Shown here: in pieces, positions 1-8,593 of the stretch
How the letters are laid out: each line of letters begins with the position of its first letter
Numbering within the stretch: position 1 is the stretch's first letter
NCBI RefSeq assembly: GCF_003385455.1
Contig: NZ_QNUF01000010.1
Location: forward strand, 62,001-126,000
Direction of reading: 5' to 3'
DNA from: Chryseobacterium rhizosphaerae
GTDB lineage: Bacteria > Bacteroidota > Bacteroidia > Flavobacteriales > Weeksellaceae
Length of the DNA: 64,000 nt
The notes under the pieces: model-generated
What the model saw: the letters and a program-made list of their open reading frames with translations, nothing else
Databases searched by the model: none
Told to the model about the DNA's origin: nothing
Position numbers and translations under genes: made by a program

Positions 1-617
1 TCCTTTCCATACTCGACAAAAAAGTAAGCAGTCAATTTCCGGCATTGGAAGTAACCTGCCTGGAAGGTGACTATTTTGAGATGCTTCAAAAAGCGGCTTC
101 ATTATCCAACAGGAGAAAAGTGGTTTTATTTTTAGGAAGCAATATTGGAAATATGTCCCTGGAGGAAGCTGAAAGTTTCTGTTTGCATCTTAATAAAAAC
201 CTGTCTTCAAAAGATCGTGTATTGGTAGGTTTTGATCTTAAAAAAAATCCCCACATTATTTTGGATGCCTATAATGATAAAGAAGGGATTACAGCTGCCT
301 TTAATCTTAATCTCCTGACACGAATCAATAACGAATTGGAAGGAAATTTTGATCTGGAACAATTTCAGCACTACCAAACCTATGATCCTGTAAGTGGAGC
401 CTGCAGAAGTTTTCTGATAAGCCTTAAAAACCAAAAGGTAACGGTTGGAAATGTCAGCATTTCATTTGAAGAACATGAACTTATCAATATGGAAATTTCT
501 CAGAAGTTCTCTGCAGAACAGATCAGCGCATTGGGAGAGAAATCAGGGTTTGCCATAACCGGAGAAATTAAAGATTCTAAAAAATGGTTTGTAGACAGTA
601 TCTGGCAGGTACAATAA
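1..617 (+). CDS. egtD: L-histidine N-alpha-methyltransferase EgtD, 3' part
   Basis: The reading frame is open from the first bases of the window, so the start lies upstream. The product resembles EgtD, the SAM-dependent enzyme that trimethylates histidine to hercynine, the first step of ergothioneine synthesis in the cytoplasm. Visible family features are the SAM-binding stretch FLGSNIGNM, the GFDLKKNP stretch, a YDPVSGACRSFLIS segment and a C-terminal WFVDSIWQV-like end. It is followed after 66 bp by EgtB on the same strand, which supports the assignment. About a third to a half of the usual ~320-residue protein is missing. Confidence 0.88.
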   Translation, partial: LSILDKKVSSQFPALEVTCLEGDYFEMLQKAASLSNRRKVVLFLGSNIGNMSLEEAESFCLHLNKNLSSKDRVLVGFDLKKNPHIILDAYNDKEGITAAFNLNLLTRINNELEGNFDLEQFQHYQTYDPVSGACRSFLISLKNQKVTVGNVSISFEEHELINMEISQKFSAEQISALGEKSGFAITGEIKDSKKWFVDSIWQVQ

Positions 618-683
618 AAGTAAAGCATCTGAAAAAAGTATTGGATGCATTCGATATAAACTACATCACTAAAACTAAAAGAC

Positions 684-1856
684 ATGACACCAGAGATCAC
701 CACAAAAGATATAGTGAAAAAATATACGGATATCCGCAGACGTTCAGAAGAGATCTGTGCCCCGTTGGAAATCGAGGATTATGTAGTACAGCCCATCGTT
801 GATGTAAGCCCACCGAAATGGCATCTCGGTCATACGACCTGGTTTTTTGAAACTTTTATTCTGGCTCCTCATTTTCCTGAATATGAAATTTTCGATCCTA
901 AGTATAATTTTGTTTTTAACAGCTATTACGAAACTATTGGGGCAAGAGTAATCCGTACAGACCGGGGAAATCTCAGCCGCCCTTCTGTTTCAGATATCTA
1001 TCAATACCGGAAATATGTGGATGAGCAGATGAAAGCTTTTCTTCAGAGCAGATTTATGACGGAAACCATTGAACCGTTATTGGAACTGGGTCTGAACCAT
1101 GAACAGCAGCATCAGGAATTATTAATGACTGATATTAAATATATCCTGGGACATAATCCGCTATTTCCAGCCTATACAAAAGGGAAACAAACTGTAAAAC
1201 CCTACGTGGAGGATGTACACATGCTCAGATTTTCAGAAGGCCTTTATGAAATAGGTTTTCATGGAGAAGGATTTTGTTTTGACAATGAGTTAGGAAGGCA
1301 TAAAGTCTACCTTACCGGTTTTGAAATAGCCAGCCAGCTCGTAACCAACGGTGAATATTTGGCATTTATGGAAGCTGGCGGGTACAACGATTTCAGGTAC
1401 TGGCATGCCGAAGGCTGGGATTGGGTGAAGCAAAGCCATGCTGAATCCCCATTGTACTGGCATTTTATAGACGGCAAATGGATGAATTATACATTGAACG
1501 GATTACAGGAAGTGGATCCTAATGGTATCCTGTGTCATATCAACTTCTATGAAGCATCTGCTTTTGCATCCTGGAAAGGAATGCGTCTTCCTACTGAAGC
1601 AGAATGGGAAGTGGCATCGGATCATTTTAACTGGGGAGACCGCTGGGAATGGACCAATTCGGCCTACCTGCCCTACCCTCATTTTAAAAAAGAAGCAGGA
1701 GCTGTGGGTGAATACAATGGAAAATTTATGGTCAATCAAATGGTTTTACGTGGTGCTTCCGAAGCTACACCTCCCGGCCATAGCAGAAATACCTACCGCA
1801 ACTTCTTTCAAACCAATTTAAAATGGCAGTTTACAGGAATCAGACTTGCCCAATAA
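684..1856 (+). CDS. egtB: Ergothioneine sulfoxide synthase EgtB
   Basis: A 390-residue protein with an N-terminal DinB-like domain and a C-terminal FGE-sulfatase (formylglycine-generating enzyme-like) domain. EgtB is a non-haem iron enzyme that joins hercynine to a thiol (gamma-glutamylcysteine or cysteine) with oxygen. The likely iron ligands are H50 in HLGH and H139 and H143 in NHEQQHQE, the spacing expected for EgtB. RLPTEAEWE and a C-terminal TYRNFF...WQFTGIRLA stretch mark the FGE domain. Which thiol it uses cannot be read here. It sits between egtD and the transporter genes on the same strand. OvoA is the main alternative, but OvoA is usually longer and carries its own methyltransferase domain. 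Confidence 0.9.
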   Translation: MTPEITTKDIVKKYTDIRRRSEEICAPLEIEDYVVQPIVDVSPPKWHLGHTTWFFETFILAPHFPEYEIFDPKYNFVFNSYYETIGARVIRTDRGNLSRPSVSDIYQYRKYVDEQMKAFLQSRFMTETIEPLLELGLNHEQQHQELLMTDIKYILGHNPLFPAYTKGKQTVKPYVEDVHMLRFSEGLYEIGFHGEGFCFDNELGRHKVYLTGFEIASQLVTNGEYLAFMEAGGYNDFRYWHAEGWDWVKQSHAESPLYWHFIDGKWMNYTLNGLQEVDPNGILCHINFYEASAFASWKGMRLPTEAEWEVASDHFNWGDRWEWTNSAYLPYPHFKKEAGAVGEYNGKFMVNQMVLRGASEATPPGHSRNTYRNFFQTNLKWQFTGIRLAQ

Positions 1857-1865
1857 TTTTTGCCG

Positions 1866-2786
1866 ATGATTACAGTTGAATCAGTTTCAAAAAGTTTTAA
1901 CGGAAAAACCGCAGTAGATCATATTTCTTTTCAGGCCTATGATCAGGAAATACTCGTGCTCTTAGGAACCAGCGGCTGTGGGAAAACAACCACCCTTAAA
2001 ATGATCAACCGGCTTATAGAAGCAGATTCCGGAAACATTCTTATTGACGGCAAAAATATCCGTGATCAGAAAGCTGAAGAGCTGAGAATGGGAATTGGTT
2101 TTGTGATGCAGCATTCCGGGTTATTTCCTCACTATACCATCCAACAGAATATTGCGGTAGTTCCTGAACTGCTGAAATGGGAGAAAAAGAAAACGGAAAC
2201 AAGAACCCACGAGCTTTTAGCTAAGCTTCACCTTTCGGAAGAGGTACTTTCCCGGTTTCCCAATGAATTAAGTGGCGGACAGCAGCAGCGGGTTGGCATT
2301 GCCAGAGCTTTGATTGCCGATACTCCGGTTTTACTGATGGACGAACCTTTCGGAGCCCTGGACAATATTACGAAAGCAGATATCCATTCCGAATTTAAAT
2401 CTTTGGAAGAGCTTAAAAACAAAACAATAGTATTGGTCACCCATGATGTACAGGAAGCATTTGAGCTGGGTCACCGGATATGTCTGATGGATCAGGGGAA
2501 AATTGTTCATACCGGTACTCCAAAAGAAATGCTTTATCGTCCTGAAAATAATTTTGTCCTCAATTTTTTTGCTGAAAACCGGCTCTTACTGGAATATAAA
2601 GTAGCCACTTTAAAGGATATTGCCCCTTTCCTGAATACTGAAGATTCCTATCACAAACCTGATCTTTCAGAAAACACAAGCGTCTGGAATGCCCTGCAGA
2701 CATTAAGCTCAGATCACAATCATACAGGGTTGTATGAAAATCTGGTCAAAGCATTTAATCATTACAGAAAATTACAGACCGTATGA
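1866..2786 (+). CDS. ABC transporter ATPase, OpuCA/EgtUA type
   Basis: ATP-binding subunit of a quaternary-amine importer. Walker A is GTSGCGKTT, the signature is LSGGQQQRVGIARAL and Walker B is VLLMDEPFGALD, followed by a switch histidine in VTHD. The C-terminal ~60 residues do not show a clear CBS pair, unlike long OpuCA proteins. A TTG at 1860 would add two residues; ATG 1866 is preferred. It begins 9 bp after egtB and overlaps the next gene by 4 bp, so the genes are probably translated together. Its place behind egtDB suggests ergothioneine or a related betaine as substrate, as shown for EgtU in other bacteria; that substrate is inference. Confidence 0.85.
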   Translation: MITVESVSKSFNGKTAVDHISFQAYDQEILVLLGTSGCGKTTTLKMINRLIEADSGNILIDGKNIRDQKAEELRMGIGFVMQHSGLFPHYTIQQNIAVVPELLKWEKKKTETRTHELLAKLHLSEEVLSRFPNELSGGQQQRVGIARALIADTPVLLMDEPFGALDNITKADIHSEFKSLEELKNKTIVLVTHDVQEAFELGHRICLMDQGKIVHTGTPKEMLYRPENNFVLNFFAENRLLLEYKVATLKDIAPFLNTEDSYHKPDLSENTSVWNALQTLSSDHNHTGLYENLVKAFNHYRKLQTV

Positions 2787-4348
2787 CGCATCAAAGTCTT
2801 TGGCAGTTTATTGCTGAGCAGCACGAAAAGTTAATAACCCAGATTATTCAGCATCTTGGGCTTACCTTTCTGTCTTTATTATTGGCGATCCTGGTGGGAC
2901 TTCCTCTAGGAATATTGATTGCCAGAAAAAAAAGGCTTTCCGGTTCTGTGCTTGGTATTGCCGGTATTTTGCAGACCATTCCTAGTATTGCATTGCTTGG
3001 ATTTATGATTCCCGTGTTCGGCATCGGTCCTAAACCGGCTATTGCCGCCTTGTTAACGTATGCTCTTTTACCTATTATCCGCAATACATATACCGGAATC
3101 ACAGGTGTAGATCCTGCTGTGATTGAGTCTGCCAAAGCAATGGGAATGAACAGAAGCCAGCTGCTTTTTAAGGTTAAACTTCCTTTAGCTATGCCTGTTA
3201 TCATTGCCGGAATAAGGACTGCCGCCGTTATTAATGTAGGGGTAGCCACCTTAGCTTCATTTGTAGCAGCAGGTGGTTTGGGAGAATTTATCTTTGGAGG
3301 TATTTCGCTTAATAATACCAATATGATTTTGGCGGGTGCAATTCCTGCAGCATTACTGGCTATTCTATTGGACCAGGTGATTGCTATGATACAAAAGTCG
3401 GGATATCTGGTATTCCGGAAACTGAAATATCTAGCACCGATTGTTCTTGTTATCATGGCAGCCGGCTATCTGCTTACTTCTGTTTCACATCATAAAATAA
3501 AAGCAGGTTTTACCCCGGAATTTATGGGAAGGCAGGATGGTGACATCGGGCTGCGTTCTGTCTATGGGCTCAATGTAAATCCACTGGTTGTCAATGATGC
3601 CATTATGTATAAAGCAGCTTATGAAAAAGAACTGGATCTGATCAGTGGTTATTCTACAGACGGGAGGATCAAGGCCTTTGATCTCTATGTACTGGATGAT
3701 GATAAAAAAATCTTTCCCCCATACTTTGCGGCTCCCATCATTAAAACCAAAACTCTGAAAAAATTTCCGGAACTGGAAAAAGCTTTAAATCTGCTGGCGG
3801 GAAAATTCAATGATTCTATTATGACCGATTTGAATTACAGGTCTGATCATCTCCATCAGACACCGGAAAAGATTGCCAGGGATTTTTTAGTCCAGAATGG
3901 TCTCTACAAAAGTCCCCGGAAAGGAAATTCAGGAACGGTAAGAATCGGTTCAAAAATCTTCGGGGAACAATACATTCTTGCAGAAATGTATACTATGCTT
4001 ATTGAAGGATATACGGACTATAAAGCGGAAACAAAAACAGGCTTGGGAGGAACTAAAATCTGTTTTGATGCCTTAATGAATGACGCAATTGATTTTTACC
4101 CTGAATACACGGGAACCGGGCTTCTCGTCCTCTTACAGCCTACGCCACAAATCCTGAAAAATGTTACCCAAAGCGCTGATAAAACCTATCAATATGTTAA
4201 CTCAGAATTTGAAAAACAATATGGAATTCAATGGCTGAAACCGCTTGGTTTTAATAATGCATATGCCTTAATGATGCGCCGAAAACAAGCTGAAGATCTT
4301 AAGATAAAAAGCATCTCTGATCTTAAAAGGTATGTAGACGGAAAATAG
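2783..4348 (+). CDS. ABC permease fused to a circularly permuted betaine/ergothioneine-binding domain (EgtUBC-like)
   Basis: A 521-residue fusion. Residues ~15-215 form the permease, with several membrane segments and an EAA loop (ESAKAMGMNRSQLLFKVKLP). Residues ~218-235 are another membrane segment, and the rest is an OpuCC/EgtUC-type substrate-binding domain. Its two halves are swapped: the GFTPEFMGR...DLYVLDDDK...FPPYFAAP half comes first, and the usual N-terminal part (RIGSKIFGEQYILAEMY...PEYTGTGLL) comes second. The protein ends at SDLKRYVDGK, which in unpermuted relatives runs on into the GFTPEFMGR segment. Fusion of permease and binding domain is known in this family. Ergothioneine as substrate is inferred from the operon. 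Confidence 0.85.
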   Translation: MTHQSLWQFIAEQHEKLITQIIQHLGLTFLSLLLAILVGLPLGILIARKKRLSGSVLGIAGILQTIPSIALLGFMIPVFGIGPKPAIAALLTYALLPIIRNTYTGITGVDPAVIESAKAMGMNRSQLLFKVKLPLAMPVIIAGIRTAAVINVGVATLASFVAAGGLGEFIFGGISLNNTNMILAGAIPAALLAILLDQVIAMIQKSGYLVFRKLKYLAPIVLVIMAAGYLLTSVSHHKIKAGFTPEFMGRQDGDIGLRSVYGLNVNPLVVNDAIMYKAAYEKELDLISGYSTDGRIKAFDLYVLDDDKKIFPPYFAAPIIKTKTLKKFPELEKALNLLAGKFNDSIMTDLNYRSDHLHQTPEKIARDFLVQNGLYKSPRKGNSGTVRIGSKIFGEQYILAEMYTMLIEGYTDYKAETKTGLGGTKICFDALMNDAIDFYPEYTGTGLLVLLQPTPQILKNVTQSADKTYQYVNSEFEKQYGIQWLKPLGFNNAYALMMRRKQAEDLKIKSISDLKRYVDGK

Positions 4349-4445
4349 GTTGCCTTTATTTTTACTGACCGCTACTTCTTCTTTTTTCTGAACACTTACC
4401 CAATCCAACCACAGTTAAAAAAATACTAAAATAGAGCAAATAAAA

Positions 4446-4474
4446 TTTGAAAGATATTATATGAACTATCTTTA
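4446..4474 (+). promoter_or_regulatory. Possible promoter for the 4490 gene
   Basis: A TTTG at 4446-4449 and TATCTTTA at 4467-4474 lie 17 bp apart, close to the Bacteroidota -33/-7 pattern. The -7 box ends in A rather than G, so this is a moderate match. It would give a short leader before the ATG at 4490. Confidence 0.35.
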
Positions 4475-4489
4475 GCTATAATTAAAAAC

Positions 4490-5257
4490 ATGCAGAATAA
4501 AATACTTCCTTTTATTGCCTTATTATTGTTTTTGGATTCCTGCCAGGCTCAGGATACGGATATTCTTCTGATAGATCAACTGGATAAAACATTCAGTGTT
4601 TCAAAATTTTACCAATCAAGATTGCAGAAAACTAATGAGATTTTATCAACCGATCTCAAAAAGATGGATAAAAACGCGGCATTAAAAGCCCTGGAAACAG
4701 CTATGTTTGAAAAAGACACATTGGCTTTCTACGCATCAGAAGGAAGATTGCCCTCAGACTTTTATCTTGAGTCTACCAATGACTGGATGAGCAGAAAAAA
4801 GAAACCGGTCAAATATTTTGGCTATCAATATAAAACAGTAGCTTATGATGAAGCAAAAGATACTTTGGCGATCGTAAATACAGTAGCCTTCCCTTCTTTG
4901 GACATGGCGGAAAACAATAAAGGAGAGTTTTCGTATCTAAGAGCCAGTAAAGCCTCAAGAAATAAAAAAGATTTTTCAAACCTGCTGAGTTTTCTACAAA
5001 AAAACAGCAAACGTATACCTATTGAGGACAGCTCATCTGAAGAAGTAAGCTGTTGGGAAAATAAAAACTTCTATTACATTCTGTCTAAAAAAGATGGAAA
5101 GGAGGAAGAGATCCTCTCATACGATCATTCAGGAAACAAAAATTCTAAAATGATTGAGATTTCAAACATACGTCTGAATGTATACAGCAAAGAATATATT
5201 CAAACTCTCGGAAAAGAAAAGTCCTATATTCCGGAATACATCCCGGCACCTAAATGA
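4490..5257 (+). CDS. Hypothetical lipoprotein
   Basis: A 255-residue protein with a hydrophobic N-terminus and a lipobox ending in LDSC (Cys18), so it should be a lipid-anchored envelope protein. The mature part is Lys/Glu rich, with no membrane segment and no motif I recognise. It overlaps the following gene by 4 bp (ATGA) and is probably cotranslated with it. I do not know its function. Confidence 0.7.
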   Translation: MQNKILPFIALLLFLDSCQAQDTDILLIDQLDKTFSVSKFYQSRLQKTNEILSTDLKKMDKNAALKALETAMFEKDTLAFYASEGRLPSDFYLESTNDWMSRKKKPVKYFGYQYKTVAYDEAKDTLAIVNTVAFPSLDMAENNKGEFSYLRASKASRNKKDFSNLLSFLQKNSKRIPIEDSSSEEVSCWENKNFYYILSKKDGKEEEILSYDHSGNKNSKMIEISNIRLNVYSKEYIQTLGKEKSYIPEYIPAPK

Positions 5258-5736
5258 AAGCTATGAAAAACAATATACTGACCTTATTTTTAACGGTAAC
5301 AATGAGACAAAAAGTTCCGTTAGGTATTGCTCTTGTTGCGGGAACCTGTATTTCTTCTGCCCAGACATTCACCTCATCCGGAATCTGGTATGATATCATC
5401 CCCGGCAAACTTAATACAGACAGCCTTTTGGTCCAAAAAGGGTTTAAAATGAAGTACAGCGGTCCCAAAAAACAAGGAGGTCTTTTGTCTTGTTATTTTA
5501 ATAAAAAGTCTGATGAATGGATGTTTATTCATGCCAATATTCAGAATCAGATCACTTTCATATCTTATCTGCTCCCTACCTTAGAAAAATATAAGAAAAA
5601 CCTGATGGAGAAGAAACAACTGCTTCCAGGAGAAGAAGTACAGGCAATGGGTAAAACCAGGCAGGAAAACAAGATATATTATGATCTCGGCTATATTTTT
5701 AAAAGACCTGAGTTATCATCTGATCAAAAGGAATGA
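5254..5736 (+). CDS. Hypothetical exported protein
   Basis: A 160-residue product, coupled to the upstream lipoprotein gene by a 4-bp overlap. The N-terminus holds a hydrophobic stretch ending in SSAQ, which looks like a signal peptide cleavage site. If translation starts at the internal ATG at 5302 (MRQKVPLGIALVAG), the signal peptide has a standard length; the start at 5254 gives a long n-region. No domain recognised. Confidence 0.55.
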   Translation: MKAMKNNILTLFLTVTMRQKVPLGIALVAGTCISSAQTFTSSGIWYDIIPGKLNTDSLLVQKGFKMKYSGPKKQGGLLSCYFNKKSDEWMFIHANIQNQITFISYLLPTLEKYKKNLMEKKQLLPGEEVQAMGKTRQENKIYYDLGYIFKRPELSSDQKE

Positions 5737-5811
5737 AAGCCATGGTAAAAATTACCCAACGATCTTTTTCAAAAACATTATCTTCGCAGCAAATAAAAAA
5801 AACCTGACAAT

Positions 5812-6357
5812 ATGAAAAAAATAATATTTCTCGCCTCAGCTGTTCTTGTATTAAATTCATGTGTAGTATCCACTGCCGCAAAAGTGGTAAAGGGAGCAGT
5901 CAATGTAAGCTACAAGGCAGTAAAAGGAACGGTGAATGGGATTAGCTGGGCCGTAAGCAAAGCTAAAGGAAAGATTGATGAAGACCGTTTAGACGGAACC
6001 TGGAAAGTAGTGGGTGTATACCGTGGTTCTTTTGAAGATTTTTCAAAAGATCAGAACCCGGAAAGTTCATTCAGTACAGATTGTACAGAAAGTTATGATC
6101 AGATTATTTTCAAGGCTAAAAAATCTAAATTTCAGCCGGTACACTGCAGTTCTGAGAAAGAAGACTGGGTAAAATATTCTCTTGAATTTGGAAAAAACCC
6201 TTTGACTAAAGAAAAGGAAAACTATATAGAATACAACTCCAACAACTATATTTCCGTCATTGATGTCAACAACAAAACAATGGTTCTGGAAGGTAATGTA
6301 ATGCCCAAACTGGCATTTTCCGGAGCTAAACTCTATCTTTTAGAAAAGGTGAAATAA
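5812..6357 (+). CDS. Hypothetical lipoprotein with lipocalin-like C-terminal part
   Basis: A 181-residue protein with signal peptide and lipobox LNSC (Cys17). Residues ~18-55 are an amphipathic Ala/Lys/Val stretch (VVKGAVNVSYKAVKGTVNG). The following part begins LDGTWKVVGVY, a pattern common at the start of small lipocalin-like beta-barrels in Bacteroidota. The fold is inference. It lies in a run of small envelope proteins. Confidence 0.6.
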   Translation: MKKIIFLASAVLVLNSCVVSTAAKVVKGAVNVSYKAVKGTVNGISWAVSKAKGKIDEDRLDGTWKVVGVYRGSFEDFSKDQNPESSFSTDCTESYDQIIFKAKKSKFQPVHCSSEKEDWVKYSLEFGKNPLTKEKENYIEYNSNNYISVIDVNNKTMVLEGNVMPKLAFSGAKLYLLEKVK

Positions 6358-6454
6358 TCATTAAAAAGGTAATGAGGAGTTACTTAACCTGTACTCCTCT
6401 CCTTTTTAAAATACCTAATGGCTGCTTCAGTGTAACACTAAAAACATCAAAGTA

Positions 6455-7072
6455 TTGTCAGACTTTAATCTCAATACCTTCTTTGAAAAGGCAATATATC
6501 CTTTGCTTGATCTTACGGATAGGGAGAAGCAAATGCTTTTGTCTGAAACCCGTGTTCTATCTTTAAAAAATAACAGTTTTCTAATCAGGGAAAATACAAT
6601 TGTGGATCATCTGTTCTTTTTAAATAAAGGATTGGTAAGAAGCTTCTATACTAAAGACCACCGTGAAATCAATACTGAATTTTTCTTTGAAAATGATTTT
6701 CTTACCGCATTAACAAGCTTTCTGACCGATAAAATAACATATCTCAATTTTCAATGTCTCGAGGAATCTGAGGTCATTGCTATACCCAAAACTTTAATTG
6801 ACCACCTTTTATTGCAGGATCAGAAATGGCATGTGCTCCTCAATCAGATCCTGAAAAAGGAGTTTATCAAAAAATGCTGCAGGGAAAGTTCTTTCCTGTT
6901 ACATGATTCCCTTGAACGGTATCTGTATTTTCTTGAACAGTTCCCCAATTCGGAAAACAGAATTCCTCTTTTCCATATCGCCTCCTATCTGGGGATAAGC
7001 CCGGAAACATTAAGCCGCATCAGAAGTAAAAAATTAAAGCAAATTGATTTAAGTCAAGTAAATAAGATCTGA
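6455..7072 (+). CDS. Crp/Fnr family transcriptional regulator
   Basis: A 205-residue protein with an N-terminal cyclic-nucleotide-binding-like beta-barrel (FLIRENTIVDHLFFLNKGLVR) and a C-terminal helix-turn-helix (IPLFHIASYLGISPETLSRIR). The conserved phosphate-binding cassette of true cAMP receptors is not evident, as in many Bacteroidota members. The best start is TTG at 6455; I see no good upstream ATG in frame. The cyclase-fold gene begins 32 bp downstream on the same strand and may be its target or partner. Confidence 0.75.
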   Translation: MSDFNLNTFFEKAIYPLLDLTDREKQMLLSETRVLSLKNNSFLIRENTIVDHLFFLNKGLVRSFYTKDHREINTEFFFENDFLTALTSFLTDKITYLNFQCLEESEVIAIPKTLIDHLLLQDQKWHVLLNQILKKEFIKKCCRESSFLLHDSLERYLYFLEQFPNSENRIPLFHIASYLGISPETLSRIRSKKLKQIDLSQVNKI

Positions 7073-7104
7073 TTTTCTGCACTTTTGTTTTAAATAATTC
7101 AATT

Positions 7105-8007
7105 ATGGACAAAAGAGTACAATTTGATTTTGAAGTTTATTTTACCAACGGAGGAAATCTTAAAGGGGAAGATTTCAGACTGGACATCATGGGCGATGAC
7201 ATTACAGATCGGGAGCTTGCAGATTATATTATTGAAGATCTTAGGTTACTTATGGCCGGCAAGGTAAATATTCTGAATAAGCAGATCTTCAGTGAGCCTC
7301 ACAAAAGAAAATCCGCAAAAGAACACTCCCCTACGGAAAGACTTATAGATCTAAGTCATACCATCGAAGAAGGGCTGATCACCTATAAAGGACTTCCGGC
7401 TCCTCATATCTGTGATTATCTAAGTCGCAAGGATTCTCAAAAGTTTTATGACAAAGGTACAGAGTTTCAAATTGGCAATATAGAGATGGTCACCAATACA
7501 GGAACTTATATCGACTGTCCTTTTCACAGATTTGAAAACGGAAAAGATACAGCCGAAATAGAATTGGAAAAGTTTGCTGAATTAGATGCCGTAGTCTTTC
7601 GGATTCCTTATTCTGAGACACTGGAAATCACAGACGAACATTTCAGAAACAGGGAGATCAGAAATAAAGCCATACTCATTCATACCGGCTGGGATCGTCA
7701 CTGGAATACTGAAACCTATTATGAAAACCATCCTTACCTTACGGAAAGTGCAGCAGAATATCTTAAAGACTGTCAGGTAAAACTTGTCGGCATTGATTCC
7801 CATAATATTGATGATACAGCAGGCAAAAGCAGACCGGTACATACTATTCTTTTAGATGCCGAAATATTAATTGTGGAACATCTTTGTAATCTGGATAAAC
7901 TGCCTGATGAAGATATCACTTTTACCGCTGCTCCTCCAAAATTCAAAGGGGTAGGAACTTTTCCGGTAAGGGCATTTGCTTCGGTAAAACAGACTTTACA
8001 AAAATAG
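7105..8007 (+). CDS. Cyclase family protein (KynB-like fold) with N-terminal extension
   Basis: A 300-residue protein. Residues ~75-300 match the cyclase/kynurenine formamidase-like family (LIDLSHTIEEG, then TGTYIDCPFH at 132-141 and VGIDSHNIDD near 230). The family motif is normally HxGTHxDxPxH; here the first two histidines are replaced by N131 and Y135, while D137 and H141 remain, so metal binding may differ. Residues 1-70 form an extra acidic region not present in KynB. The substrate is unknown. A -7-like CACTTTTG lies at 7080-7087. Confidence 0.7.
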   Translation: MDKRVQFDFEVYFTNGGNLKGEDFRLDIMGDDITDRELADYIIEDLRLLMAGKVNILNKQIFSEPHKRKSAKEHSPTERLIDLSHTIEEGLITYKGLPAPHICDYLSRKDSQKFYDKGTEFQIGNIEMVTNTGTYIDCPFHRFENGKDTAEIELEKFAELDAVVFRIPYSETLEITDEHFRNREIRNKAILIHTGWDRHWNTETYYENHPYLTESAAEYLKDCQVKLVGIDSHNIDDTAGKSRPVHTILLDAEILIVEHLCNLDKLPDEDITFTAAPPKFKGVGTFPVRAFASVKQTLQK

Positions 8008-8050
8008 TTTTCTGCGCAAGAGTTTCTATTGATAAATAGTGAAATCCCGG

Positions 8051-8482
8051 CTATTTTAAAAACTGAGCTGCGACAAAATATCCTCCGCCAACGACCAGTA
8101 ATGGCAAGGCTATAGACATCAGTACCAAAGGCCAGACAAATATTCTTAAATAAGTATATAATCTTACAGAAGAAGGATCCGCAGGGTCATAAATAACGGT
8201 CTCTGTTTCACCTACTGACCAGAATGAAGGATTACTTCCTTCCGGCAATTCATAGGTATATTCAATATTATTTCGAGCGCGGAAGGTAAAAAGAGGCAGA
8301 TATACCTCTCCGTCTGATTCAATTATCCGCAGAGAGGTAACAGTTGCTGTTGCCTTTTCTGCTTTCTTCAGGAATGCAAGTGTACTTCTGAAGCTCAGTA
8401 ACGCTGCAACAAACAGAATCACTCCTGCCCCAAGGATGATATAATATGGCCACATAGCTTTCTTTTTATGGTTGTTCATCAT
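8051..8482 (-). CDS. DUF3592 membrane protein
   Basis: A 143-residue protein with a membrane segment near residues 12-30 and another near 112-138. The soluble middle part (ATATVTSLRIIESDGEVY, then YELPEGSNP and ETVIYDPADPSSVRL) is typical of DUF3592. The function of this family is not known. It converges with the cyclase-fold gene, 43 bp apart. Confidence 0.75.
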   Translation of the reverse strand: MMNNHKKKAMWPYYIILGAGVILFVAALLSFRSTLAFLKKAEKATATVTSLRIIESDGEVYLPLFTFRARNNIEYTYELPEGSNPSFWSVGETETVIYDPADPSSVRLYTYLRIFVWPLVLMSIALPLLVVGGGYFVAAQFLK

Positions 8483-8593
8483 ATTGCTTCCTGCAAACAG
8501 ACATTTGACTACTCACTGATTTTCAGATTCATATCTTCAATATAAATATACAAAGATTTACTATATCCTAATTAAGTCCTGCCAATCAATCTG

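Noticed and set aside
2848-3456. 202-codon minus-strand frame opposite the permease gene
   Set aside because: It is antisense to a well-supported ABC permease domain and reads as the complement of hydrophobic codons.
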